Source: Gonocerus acuteangulatus (taxonomy: Eukaryota > Arthropoda > Insecta > Hemiptera > Coreidae). Taken from it: DNA of 64,000 nucleotides. Of the stretch, positions 42,990 through 54,500 are shown piece by piece. A program made the translations under genes and the position numbers. The DNA lies in NCBI GenBank assembly GCA_946811695.1, contig OX328123.1, positions 14,994,038 to 15,058,037 on the forward strand, in the 5' to 3' direction. The notes under the pieces are model-generated. The model was not told the origin of the DNA, did no database searches, and saw nothing but the letters and a program-made list of their open reading frames with translations. Each line of letters opens with the position of its first letter. Position 1 is the stretch's first letter.

Positions 42990-43064
42990 TACATACACAA
43001 ATACACAAATACACATACATATATGGAAAAAGAATTAAATATTATATTATTAAATAGCAGTGAC

Positions 43065-43822
43065 CGAACCCCAACAATCCCTACCTTGCATCATCTACGG
43101 TCAACGATCTCCTCTCAATGACCGAACCCCGACAATCCCTACCTTGCATCATCTACGGTCAACGATCAACTCTCAATGACCGAACCCCGACAATCCCTAC
43201 CTTGCATCATCTACGGTCAACGATCTCCTCTCAATGACCGAACCCCGACAATCCCTACCTTGCATCATCTACGGTCAACGATCTCCTCTCAATGACCGAA
43301 CCCCGACAATCCCTACCTTGCATCATCTACGGTCAACGATCAACTCTCAATGACCGAACCCCGACAATCCCTACCTTGCATCATCTACGGTCAACGATCT
43401 CCTCTCAATGACCGAACCCCGACAATCCCTACCTTGCATCATCTACGGTCAACGATCTCCTCTCAATGACCGAACCCCGACAATCCCTACCTTGCATCAT
43501 CTACGGTCAACGATCAACTCTCAATGACCGAACCCCGACAATCCCTACCTTGCATCATCTACGGTCAACGATCTCCTCTCAATGACCGAACCCCGACAAT
43601 CCCTACCTTGCATCATCTACGGTCAACGATCTCCTCTCAATGACCGAACCCCGACAATCCCTACCTTGCATCATCTACGGTCAACGATCTCCTCTCAATG
43701 ACCGAACCCCGACAATCCCTACCTTGCATCATCTACGGTCAACCATCTCCTCTCAATGACCGAACCCCGACAATCCCTACCTTGCATCATCTACGGTCAA
43801 CGATCTCCTCTCAATAAAACTA
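43065..43822 (+). repeat. 58-bp minisatellite, 13 copies
   Basis: Unit: GACCGAACCCCGACAATCCC, TACCTTGCATCATCTACGG, TCAACGATCTCCTCTCAAT. Spacing is exactly 58 between CTACC positions from 43081 to 43777. Copies are nearly identical; a CTCC/AACT variant near the unit end recurs in a regular pattern (about every third copy in the left half). Confidence 0.97.
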
Positions 43823-43829
43823 CATTTGT

Positions 43830-43990
43830 TATGTGAAAATAGGTTTTATTATTTGGCGACGTTTCAGCTTGTAATTCAAGCCTTTATCAGGGCTAATTTT
43901 GTTGTGTTCAACCCAGATGAAGACTTGAATTTCAAGCCGAAACGTCGGCAACAATAAAACCAATTTTCACCAAAAAAAATGTAGTTTTAT
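43830..43990. mobile_element. Paired ends with GACGTTTCRGCTTG blocks
   Basis: A plus copy (GGCGACGTTTCAGCTTGTAA) and an inverse copy (TTTCAAGCCGAAACGTCGGC) lie 50 bases apart, both bordered by AATAAAAC and CTACAT or its inverse. Followed by GACCGAATCCTGACAG, a further diverged 58-bp unit at about 44003. Confidence 0.65.
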
Positions 43991-44717
43991 TAAGACACAA
44001 GGACCGAATCCTGACAGTTTCTGCTTTCGTTAAAACCTTGTGTTTATTTTGTATTGTATACAGAATATACAAAAAGCGCATGCTTATAATATGAATAAAT
44101 TTGGGTCACCTATATTCTAAAAGCACACAATAAAAAAATTGTCTATAATTTTGGTATACAAATGAATTTGTATTCATACTTATTAATAGGAATGTATTTA
44201 TATTTCTATTCAAAAATAACTCTGGTAGAGGAATAATCTGATAAGTCTGACTTCAGTTTAGTATTATTTCATATATTACACAGATCTGTGGGGTTTGATA
44301 TTCTATTTGTTCGTTGGAAAACGCTCAATGAATGTGATATTTTGCTGTTTTACTCATGTCGGTTAAAATCTATCCTGGTTTATTTGTCATTCTCGAGGTC
44401 TATATATACAGAAAGGTTTGTCTAAATACTGTTATATTTGAAATTATACATTGAATCCCATTTTATATTAATGTATTAGCTCCTTTCGAGACTACTTTGA
44501 AAGCAACATTGGTTGAGTCTTACAGGAAAGTTATGTCTATAAATTGTACATTGTGTGATGTTCCAAGGAAGTGCTTGAAGGACATGAAGGCTATTTATGA
44601 CGAACAACACACAGGAAATTTTCTGTTGTTTGTAGTGAGTCATACAAAAAAATTTATAGTAAATTTTTCCTTTTCTTTGTTATGGTAATATTTCCGTAAA
44701 CAAGGATTGTGGACTAC
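43991..44717. other. Unassigned AT-rich DNA
   Basis: A 63-codon frame at 44497 (contains CTLCDVPRKCLKDMKAIYDE) is not recognised and not called. Confidence 0.4.
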
Positions 44718-44957
44718 TTTTTCAATGATAGGCTTTTAAAGTTACTACAATATGGCCTAAGGAGGCACTATCTACTATATACTGTAAATAGTGTGGAGTC
44801 ATGAGGAAGGTTCATATTGTGGTTTTTTCAATGATAGGCTTTTAAAGTTACTACAATACGGCCTAAGGAGGCACTATCTACTATATACTGTAAATAGTGT
44901 GGAGTCATGAGGAAGGTTCATATTGTGGCTTTTTCAATGATAGGCTTTTAAAGTTAC
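44718..44957. repeat. 106-bp tandem repeat, about 2.3 copies
   Basis: TTCAATGATAGGCTTTTAAA starts at 44721, 44827 and 44933. The two full copies differ at one or two positions. The third stops at TTACTA, where the pogo-like element begins. Confidence 0.95.
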
Positions 44958-45410
44958 TACAGTGAAACCTCCCTTAACGGACACCTCCCTACAGCGGACA
45001 CCTCTATTAACGGACATTTTCTCGCAGTCCCGAATTTTTCTATAGGTAAAATAAACCTCTATATTGCGGACTCCTCTGTACAACGGACACGGGCAGAGAA
45101 ACCTGCTTTTTTACCACCTTACTACGGACAATTACAGCTAATGTTATTTATAGAAGCGTTCCCATCGGTGTAGGTTTCCAGAAAAATGCGTTAACAATAA
45201 CAAAATCTTTGTGAGAATAAGATATATATATAGGCGTATATCCAAAGAGTAAAGATGGAGCTTGGATTACCACTGAGTAACTGTTTCCGCATTCACCGAC
45301 GCCGATTCTCCACAAATGGCTCTAAATGAAATTTTGTGCCTGCCACGAAATTTTTCCAGCCACCCATTAGAAGCCTTTTAAAAAGACGTTATCCTGTGCA
45401 TTATTTATAT

Positions 45411-45433
45411 GTATATATATATATATATATATA

Positions 45434-45506
<73 letters not shown>
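45411..45506. repeat. (TA)n microsatellite
   Basis: TA run with CTA interruptions near 45435, inside the Tigger-like element. It is followed by GGTCAAAGGTAC-ACATGTATTA-GTACCTTTGACC, a short inverted repeat (45508-45542). Confidence 0.95.
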
Positions 45507-45509
<3 letters not shown>

Positions 45510-46138
45510 TCAAAGGTACAACATGTATTAGTACCTTTGACCATGGGCAGTTGTACTTCTCACCACGTAAAAACAACACAGTAGTACAGTAAAAAAATGG
45601 TATTGAGTAATATTATAATTAATTGTAAGTTTAATAAATACAGGACATGGATGTAAGCATGATAAAAAGCTATTATTGATATTATGTTATTCTTAATACA
45701 CTGAAAAATGCTGTCCAATCGATAAATGTTTTATCATTCAAGCAGATCCACTAGTAATATTAGGGTATGGAAGTTTAGCCATAATGTCTTCAACATCAAT
45801 ATCAAACAAATTTTCATCTTCTCTCGTAGACTTGTCATTTAAAGTTTGTTTTTTTTTTTCAAATATTGGATCTTAAACATTGGACATTTAATACCACAGA
45901 TCTCTACGACTAAATATGTAAAAGTCTTTTTACTTTTATTTTTAACAAGAATCATATTTTTCAAATTGTTGCTGGTCATCGACTTAACTACGAAATTTAT
46001 CAGACAGATCAACGTCACTTTCTCCTGAAGAAATTTCGGAATCTGAGCTGTCATTAGAATAATTTTCTTTTTATTTACCACTTTTTTAGGAAGGTGTTTA
46101 TTTGTATGTGGTGCTTACGTTCAGGCTGGTGCTTTCGT

Positions 46139-46308
46139 TTTTTTTTTCACCTTCAATAATTAGCTTTTCAGGAATATTTGTCAGGATACGAGGTTTCCCT
46201 TTAGGCCGGTCCCTATTTGACATTTTCTTTGCCTGCGCTTTTCGATGAGGTCTTACAACTTCGAGTGGAACGATAAGGGGCGATAGGTTTAAACTGCTAG
46301 ACTCAGGA
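46139..46308 (-). pseudogene. Tigger/pogo transposase C-terminal part
   Basis: An open minus frame reads LSPLIVPLEVVRPHRKAQAK, then RDRPKGKPRILTNIPEKLII. The I-P-EVVRPxxKA...RGRxKGKxRILTxTPEK pattern is the usual region after the DDE domain of Tigger-like transposases. It stays open to a TAA near 46093; further along (about 46010-46060) an acidic serine block DSSDSEISSGESDVDLSD in another frame continues the family's tail. DDE and DNA-binding domains are missing. Confidence 0.8.
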
Positions 46309-46436
46309 TTGATAAAGTGAGTTTGAACTTATTTAATTTATTATTTTTTAAATTCTTTGAACAATTGAAGCAACCAATATTAATTTTTTTAAAAAACTTT
46401 GTAGCAGAAGAACATAAAAGTTGAATTATGTAAAAA

Positions 46437-47605
46437 CTAGCTGAATACCCGTGCTTCGTCACGGCAGATAAGTAGTTATTTTATTGCGTTAAAAAAGGTT
46501 TCATTAAAATTATGTTACTATACAATTTTGTGCAGTTTATTACAGCACGGTTCCCGTCAGACTATATGTTATTCAATGGGCGTTAAAATTTAAAAGTTTA
46601 TGTTTCCAAAAAGTTATTTGGAAACACCCATTATATTTGCGGGCATTACCAAGGTTATAGGTGAGGAGGCTGTGCAAGGGTTCCGGATATTATTACCTCG
46701 CCTGGAAAACTCTAAGGATAGGCTTGTAATACGTCACGGTTTGACTGGGACAGTCCCGGTATTTTGCAATTGTTTCGGTGTCCCTCCCGGTTTTATCAAT
46801 GTCCCGGAAAAGGCTTTAAAATGTAAAAAGTAATGAATTCATGTTTATAATAATCTTTTATAAATCGGTTACTTTTCTACAATCAACATTTTTACTACTG
46901 CTCACAGTGTCAAAGAAATGAGAAGTAATCTAACTGTAAAACGCTGGAACTACCTGCACAGCGCTGCCAGCTGCCAGACACTACTATTTGGCTGAGAGAT
47001 TTTTTTAAGAAAATCAAGTAGCAAAAAAAGTTCCGTTCTTATTTTTAAGGTTTGGGTAGACTACCATTCAGGATTCCCCCTTCCCGTTAGTTGCTAGGCT
47101 TAAAACTCACAATTTTGCTTATAATTTGTACTGTTTTTATTCCCCCCCCCCTGGTATGCCCATCCCATATTAATGTGTCTCGGTTTAACTCTCCAAAAAT
47201 ATGGCATGCCTAACTGACGGGGACAGGCAGAAAAGAAACGCAATTAAAACTCTATGAGTGACAGTTTATTTCTAGTAATTTAAGGACTGCCAACATAGTG
47301 GAAATTAACCTCAATTAGAAATAATATTATGAGATAGATAATGTACGGTAACAGCTGTTCTGTTATCGTCGTAGCAACGCTTGCTGCCTAGGCTTGCATG
47401 CTCTAACCAACTCAAACTTTAATCCCCTCTAAAAATACTTAAAAATTCGAATATCAAAAAATCCTTTCTTAGCGAGCGCCTACTTTATATAGGGAGTGTC
47501 CATGCAAAATTTCAAAATTTTCTGTCGAGCGGTTTGGGCTGGGGGATGATAGATGAGTGAGTGAGTGAGTGAGTGAGTGGTATTTGACAAATATATAGTA
47601 GATTA
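46437..47605 (+). mobile_element. RTE-like element, plus strand
   Basis: The 5' end reads CTAGCTGAATACCCGTGCTT, then GCAGATAAGTAGTTATTTTA. The middle has GGAAACACCCATTATATTTG and GAGGCTGTGCAAGGGTTCCG. The 3' end has GCGAGCG, CTGTCGAGCGGTTTGGGCTG, (GAGT)n at 47552-47579 and TATTTGACAAATATATAGTA. It is collinear with the minus-strand copy at 15215-16019, but has about 370 extra bases in the middle (about 46850-47250). A 77-codon frame at 46600 has no motif. Confidence 0.8.
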
Positions 47606-48029
47606 CTCAGGTGTGTTGTACCTTTGACCTGGTCAAAGGAACAACAACTAGTCGTGGTAAGAGGTACAACACCCTGGTAGTGCAAATTAAAAAGCATACT
47701 AAAAATTTTAGAGTTAAGATAAATCAATTTCAGAAGCTACACCATGTTTCTTATTGCCATAGCTACTTTGTCAAATGATTTCCATCTAAAAAGACATAAT
47801 ACAAAAAATATGATGAGGCAAAACGTCATCAATAAATAACTTACATTTTTATGATAGAAATGGATTTTTTGCAAGAATCCTCTTTGACTTGAATAATGCA
47901 AAGTAGGTTACACAAGCCCTCTAGTGAAGGAGCTAACTAATTACACCAAAATTTATAAAATGTTGCTACGTGCCGCGACAGCCTCGGTGGTCCAAGGTAC
48001 AATATGGTCAGAGGTACAACACCTTCCCC

Positions 48030-48077
<48 letters not shown>

Positions 48078-48100
48078 CACGCATATAAACATTTGAACCA
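47606..48100. other. Unassigned DNA with GGTCAAAGGTACAAC motifs
   Basis: GTTGTACCTTTGACCTGGTC at 47617 and GGTCAGAGGTACAACACC at 48006 are variants of the motif at 45508. A mixed (TA)n-(CA)n tract is at 48030-48078. No gene. Confidence 0.5.
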
Positions 48101-48110
48101 CTGTTATTTT

Positions 48111-48190
<80 letters not shown>

Positions 48191-48560
48191 TTCTGTTTGC
48201 TCTTTCATGGGGTAATGCAGAGCCCATGAATTGTCTCAATAGACAAAAGTACTTTGTCTATTTTAAAAGGTCAAGTTTTTTTTAAGCCAGCAGAATCGGC
48301 GTACTGGAAGACGGTTTATGAGCGAAATTCCCGCTACAAAAATCGTTGCGCCTAGGACTTTTTTGTTTGTAAGCTTCCAGGTGCTTTTTTTAGGTTCTAT
48401 AGCGTAGGAAAACAAATGAAACCATTTCTATTGCGATATCTGTAACCGTATCCGAGAAAAGTGAAAAACTACTTTTTGTATCTAATTTTTAGTTGGGGTA
48501 CTTAGAGGATTCAGTTGAAATGTTTGATATTTGATTTATAATTTGTTTTTGCTTTTCTAG
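48101..48560 (-). mobile_element. Family X fragment directly joined to the 48-bp array
   Basis: After the (TA)n tract (48115-48186), the plus strand carries the inverse of family X: AGCCAGCAGAATCGGCGTAC, GCGTAGGAAAACAAATGAAA, CCGTATCCGAGAAAAGTG, AGGATTCAGTTGAAATGTTT. At 48541-48560 it reads TTTTGCTTTTCTAG and enters the first 48-bp unit. In inverse this is GCATCTAGAAAAGC, exactly as in the RTE-like element at 11745-11760. Confidence 0.7.
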
Positions 48561-51500
48561 ATGCATAAAGCAGGTGTAGCATGGCTCGCCGGGTAACAGC
48601 TAGTATAGATGCATAAAGCAGGTGTAGCATGGCTCGCCGGGTAACAGCTAGTATAGATGCATAAAGCAGGTGTAGCATGGCTCGCCGGGTAACAGCTAGT
48701 ATAGATGCATAAAGCAGGTGTAGCATGGCTCGCCGGGTAACAGCTAGTATAGATGCATAAAACAGGTGTAGCATGGCTCGCCGGGTAACAGCTAGTATAG
48801 ATGCATAAAGCAGGTGTAGCGTGGCTCGCCGGGTAACATCTAGTATAGATGCATAAAGCAGGTGTAGCATGGCTCGCCGGGTAACAGCTAGTATAGATGC
48901 ATAAAGCAGGTGTAGCATGGCTCGCCGGGTAACAGCTAGTATAGATGCATAAAGCAGGTGTAGCATGGCTCACCGGGTAACAGCTAGTATAGATGCATAA
49001 AGCAGGTGTAGCATGGCTCGCCGGGTAACAGCTAGTATAGATGCATAAAGCAGGTGTAGCAAGGCTCGCCGGGTAACAGCTAGTATAGATGCATAAAGCA
49101 GGTGTAGCATGGCTCGCCGGGTAACATCTAGTATAGATGCATAAAGCAGGTATAGCATGGCTCGCCGGGTAACATCTAGTATAGATGCATAAAGCAGGTG
49201 TAGCAAGGCTCGCCGGGTAACAGCTAGTAAAGATGCATAAGGCAGGTGTAGCAAGGCTCGCCGGGTAACAGCTAGTATAGATGCATAAAGCAGGTGTAGC
49301 ATGGCTCGCCGGGTAACAGCTAGTATAGATGCATAAAGCAGGTATAGCAAGGCTCGCCGGGTAACAGCTAGTATAGATGCATAAGGCAGGTGTAGCAAGG
49401 CTCGCCGGGTAACAGCTAGTATAGATGCATAAAGCAGGTGTAGCATGGCTCGCCGGGTAACAGCTAGTATAGATGCATAAAGCAGGTGTAGCATGGCTCG
49501 CCGGGTAACATCTAGTATAGATGCATAAAGGAGGTGTAGCATGGCTCGCCGGGTAACAGCTAGTATAGATGCATAAAGCAGGTGTAGCATGGCTCGCCGG
49601 GTAACAGCTAGTGTAGATGCATAAAGCAGGTGTAGCATGGCTCGCCGGGTAACAGCTAGTATAGATGCATAAAGCAGGTGTAGCAAGGCTCGCCGGGTAA
49701 CAGCTAGTATAGATGCATAAGGCAGGTGTAGCAAGGCTCGCCGGGTAACAGCTAGTATAGATGCATAAGGCAGGTGTAGCAAGGCTCGCCGGGTAACAGC
49801 TAGTATAGATGCATAAAGTAGGTGTAGCATGGCTCGCCGGGTAACAGCTAGTATAGATGCATAAAGCAGGTGTAGCATGGCTCGCCGGGTAACATCTAGT
49901 ATAGATGCATAAAGCAGGTGTAGCAAGGCTCGCCGGGTAACAGCTAGTATAGATGCATAAAGCAGGTGTAGCTTGGCTCGCCGGGTAACAGCTAGTATAG
50001 ATGCATAAAGCAGGTGTAGCAAGGCTCGCCGGGTAACAGCTAGTATAGATGCATAAGGCAGGTGTAGCAAGGCTCGCCGGGTAACAGCTAGTATAGATGC
50101 ATAAAGCAGGTGTAGCATGGCTCGCCGGGTAACATCTAGTATAGATGCATAAAGCAGGTGTAGCAAGGCTCGCCGGGTAACAGCTAGTATAGATGCATAA
50201 GGCAGGTGTAGCAAGGCTCGCCGGGTAACAGCTAGTATAGATGCATAAAGTAGGTGTAGCATGGCTCGCCGGGTAACAGCTAGTATAGATGCATAAAGCA
50301 GGTGTAGCATGGCTCGCCGGGTAACATCAAGTATAGATGCATAAAGCAGGTGTAGCAAGGCTCGCCGGGTAACAGCTAGTATAGATGCATAAGGCAGGTG
50401 TAGCAAGGCTGGCCGGGTAACAGCTAGTATAGATGCATAAAGTAGGTGTAGCATGGCTCGCCGGGTAACAGCTAGTATAGATGCAGAAAGCAGGTGTAGC
50501 AAGGCTCGCCGGGTAACAGCTAGTATAGATGCATAAAGCAGGTGTAGCATGGCTCGCCAGGTAACAGCTAGTATAGATGCATAAAGCAGGTGTAGCATGG
50601 CTCGCCGGGTAACATCTAGTGTAGATGCATAAAGCAGGTGTAGCAAGGCTCGCCGGGTAACAGCTAGTATAGATGCATAAAGCAGGTGTAGCATGGCTCG
50701 CCGGGTAACAGCTAGTATAGATGCATAAAGCAGGTGTAGCATGGCTCGCCGGGTAACATCTAGTATAGATGCATAAAGCAGGTGTAGCATGGCTCGCCGG
50801 GTAACATCTAGTATAGATGCATAAAGCAGGTGTAGCAAGGCTCGCCGGGTAACAGCTAGTATAGATGCATAAAGCAGGTGTAGCATGGCTCGCCGGGTAA
50901 CAGCTAGTATAGATGCATAAAGCAGGTGTAGCATGGCTCGCCGGGTAACATCTAGTATAGATGCATAAAGGAGGTGTAGCATGGCTCGCCGGGTAACAGC
51001 TAGTATAGATGCATAAAGCAGGTGTAGCATGGCTCGCCGGGTAACAGCTAGTGTAGATGCATAAAGCAGGTGTAGCATGGCTCGCCGGGTAACAGCTAGT
51101 ATAGATGCATAAAGCAGGTGTAGCATGGCTCGCCGGGTAACAGCTAGTATAGATGCATAAAGCAGGTGTAGCAAGGCTCGCCGGGTAACAGCTAGTATAG
51201 GTGCATAAAGCAGGTGTAGCATGGCTCGCCGGGTAACATCTAGTATAGATGCATAAAGCAGGTGTAGCATGGCTCGCCGGGTAACAGCTAGTATAGATGC
51301 ATAAAGCAGGTGTAGCAAGGCTCGCCGGGTAACAGCTAGTATAGATGCATAAAGCAGGTGTAGCATGGCTCGCCGGGTAACAGCTAGTATAGATGCATAA
51401 AGCAGGTGTAGCATGGCTCGCCGGGTAACAGCTAGTATAGATGCATAAAGGAGGTGTAGCATGGCTCGCCGGGTAACAGCTAGTATAGATGCATAAAGCA

Positions 51501-54500
51501 GGTGTAGCATGGCTCGCCGGGTAACAGCTAGTATAGATGCATAAAGCAGGTGTAGCAAGGCTCGCCGGGTAACAGCTAGTATAGATGCATAAGGCAGGTG
51601 TAGCAAGGCTCGCCGGGTAACAGCTAGTATAGATGCATAAGGCAGGTGTAGCAAGGCTCGCCGGGTAACAGCTAGTATAGATGCATAAAGTAGGTGTAGC
51701 ATGGCTCGCCGGGTAACAGCTAGTATAGATGCATAAAGCAGGTGTAGCATGGCTCGCCGGGTAACATCTAGTATAGATGCATAAAGAAGGTGTAGCAAGG
51801 CTCGCCGGGTAACAGCTAGTATAGATGCATAAAGCAGGTGTAGCTTGGCTCGCCGGGTAACAGCTAGTATAGATGCATAAAGCAGGTGTAGCAAGGCTCG
51901 CCGGGTAACAGCTAGTATAGATGCATAAGGCAGGTGTAGCAAGGCTCGCCGGGTAACAGCTAGTATAGATGCATAAAGCAGGTGTAGCATGGCTCGCCGG
52001 GTAACATCTAGTATAGATGCATAAAGCAGGTGTAGCAAGGCTCGCCGGGTAACAGCTAGTATAGATGCATAAGGCAGGTGTAGCAAGGCTCGCCGGGTAA
52101 CAGCTAGTATAGATGCATAAAGTAGGTGTAGCATGGCTCGCCGGGTAACAGCTAGTATAGATGCATAAAGCAGGTGTAGCATGGCTCGCCGGGTAACATC
52201 TAGTATAGATGCATAAAGCAGGTGTAGCAAGGCTCGCCGGGTAACAGCTAGTATAGATGCATAAGGCAGGTGTAGCAAGGCTGGCCGGGTAACAGCTAGT
52301 ATAGATGCATAAAGTAGGTGTAGCATGGCTCGCCGGGTAACAGCTAGTATAGATGCATAAAGCAGGTGTAGCAAGGCTCGCCGGGTAACAGTTAGTATAG
52401 ATGCATAAAGCAGGTGTAGCATGGCTCGCCGGGTAACAGCTAGTATAGATGCATAAAGCAGGTGTAGCATGGCTCGCCGGGTAACATCTAGTGTAGATGC
52501 ATAAAGCAGGTGTAGCAAGGCTCGCCGGGTAACAGCTAGTATAGATGCATAAAGCAGGTGTAGCATGGCTCGCCGGGTAACAGCTAGTATAGATGCATAA
52601 AGCAGGTGTAGCATGGCTCGCCGGGTAACATCTAGTATAGATGCATAAAGCAGGTGTAGCATGGCTCGCCGGGTAACATCTAGTATAGATGCATAAAGCA
52701 GGTGTAGCATGGCTCGCCGGGTAACATCTAGTATAGATGCATAAAGCAGGTGTAGCATGGCTCGCCGGGTAACAGCTAGTATAGATGCATAAAGCAGGTG
52801 TAGCAAGGCTCGCCGGGTAACATCTAGTATAGATGCATAAAGCAGGTGTAGCAAGGCTCGCCGGGTAACAGCTAGTATAGATGCATAAGGCAGGTGTAGC
52901 AAGGCTGGCCGGGTAACAGCTAGTATAGATGCATAAAGTAGGTGTAGCATGGCTCGCCGGGTAACAGCTAGTATAGATGCATAAAGCAGGTGTAGCAAGG
53001 CTCGCCGGGTAACAGCTAGTATAGATGCATAAAGCAGGTGTAGCATGGCTCGCCGGGTAACAGCTAGTATAGATGCATAAAGCAGGTGTAGCATGGCTCG
53101 CCGGGTAACATCTAGTGTAGATGCATAAAGCAGGTGTAGCAAGGCTCGCCGGGTAACAGCTAGTATAGATGCATAAAGCAGGTGTAGCATGGCTCGCCGG
53201 GTAACAGCTAGTATAGATGCATAAAGCAGGTGTAGCATGGCTCGCCGGGTAACATCTAGTATAGATGCATAAAGCAGGTGTAGCATGGCTCGCCGGGTAA
53301 CATCTAGTATAGATGCATAAAGCAGGTGTAGCATGGCTCGCCGGGTAACATCTAGTATAGATGCATAAAGCAGGTGTAGCATGGCTCGCCGGGTAACAGC
53401 TAGTATAGATGCATAAAGCAGGTGTAGCAAGGCTCGCCGGGTAACAGCTAGTATAGGTGCATAAAGCAGGTGTAGCATGGCTCGCCGGGTAACAGCTAGT
53501 ATAGATGCATAAAGCAGGTGTAGCATGGCTCGCCGGGTAACAGCTAGTATAGATGCATAAAGCAGGTGTAGCATGGCTCGCCGGGTAACATCTAGTATAG
53601 ATGCATAAAGCAGGTGTAGCAAGGCTCGCCGGGTAACAGCTAGTATAGATGCATAAGGCAGGTGTAGCAAGGCTGGCCGGGTAACAGCTAGTATAGATGC
53701 ATAAAGTAGGTGTAGCATGGCTCGCCGGGTAACAGCTAGTATAGATGCATAAAGCAGGTGTAGCAAGGCTCGCCGGGTAACAGCTAGTATAGATGCATAA
53801 AGCAGGTGTAGCATGGCTCGCCGGGTAACAGCTAGTATAGATGCATAAAGCAGGTGTAGCATGGCTCGCCGGGTAACATCTAGTGTAGATGCATAAAGCA
53901 GGTGTAGCAAGGCTCGCCGGGTAACAGCTAGTATAGATGCATAAAGCAGGTGTAGCATGGCTCGCCGGGTAACAGCTAGTATAGATGCATAAAGCAGGTG
54001 TAGCATGGCTCGCCGGGTAACATCTAGTATAGATGCATAAAGCAGGTGTAGCATGGCTCGCCGGGTAACATCTAGTATAGATGCATAAAGCAGGTGTAGC
54101 ATGGCTCGCCGGGTAACATCTAGTATAGATGCATAAAGCAGGTGTAGCATGGCTCGCCGGGTAACAGCTAGTATAGATGCATAAAGCAGGTGTAGCAAGG
54201 CTCGCCGGGTAACAGCTAGTATAGGTGCATAAAGCAGGTGTAGCATGGCTCGCCGGGTAACAGCTAGTATAGATGCATAAAGCAGGTGTAGCATGGCTCG
54301 CCGGGTAACAGCTAGTATAGATGCATAAAGCAGGTGTAGCATGGCTTGCCGGGTACCAGCTTGTATAGATGCATAAAGTAGGTGTAGCATGGCTCGCCGG
54401 GTGACAGCTAGTATAGATGCATAAAGCAGGTGTAGCAAGGCTCGCCGGGTAACAGCTAGTATAGATGCATAAAGCAGGTGTAGCAATTCTCGCCGGGTAA

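Larger units (their letters stand above)
44960..46308 (-). mobile_element. Tigger/pogo-like element, truncated on the right
   Basis: The left end CAGTGAAACCTCCCTTAACG follows a TA (44958-44959). Repeated ACGGACA motifs in the next 170 bases are typical subterminal sequence. Transposase C-terminal coding lies at 46139-46308 on the minus strand. No matching right inverted repeat was seen, and sequence after 46310 is unrelated, so the 5' part of the gene is missing. A (TA)n tract and a GGTCAAAGGTACAAC inverted motif sit in the middle. Confidence 0.8.
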
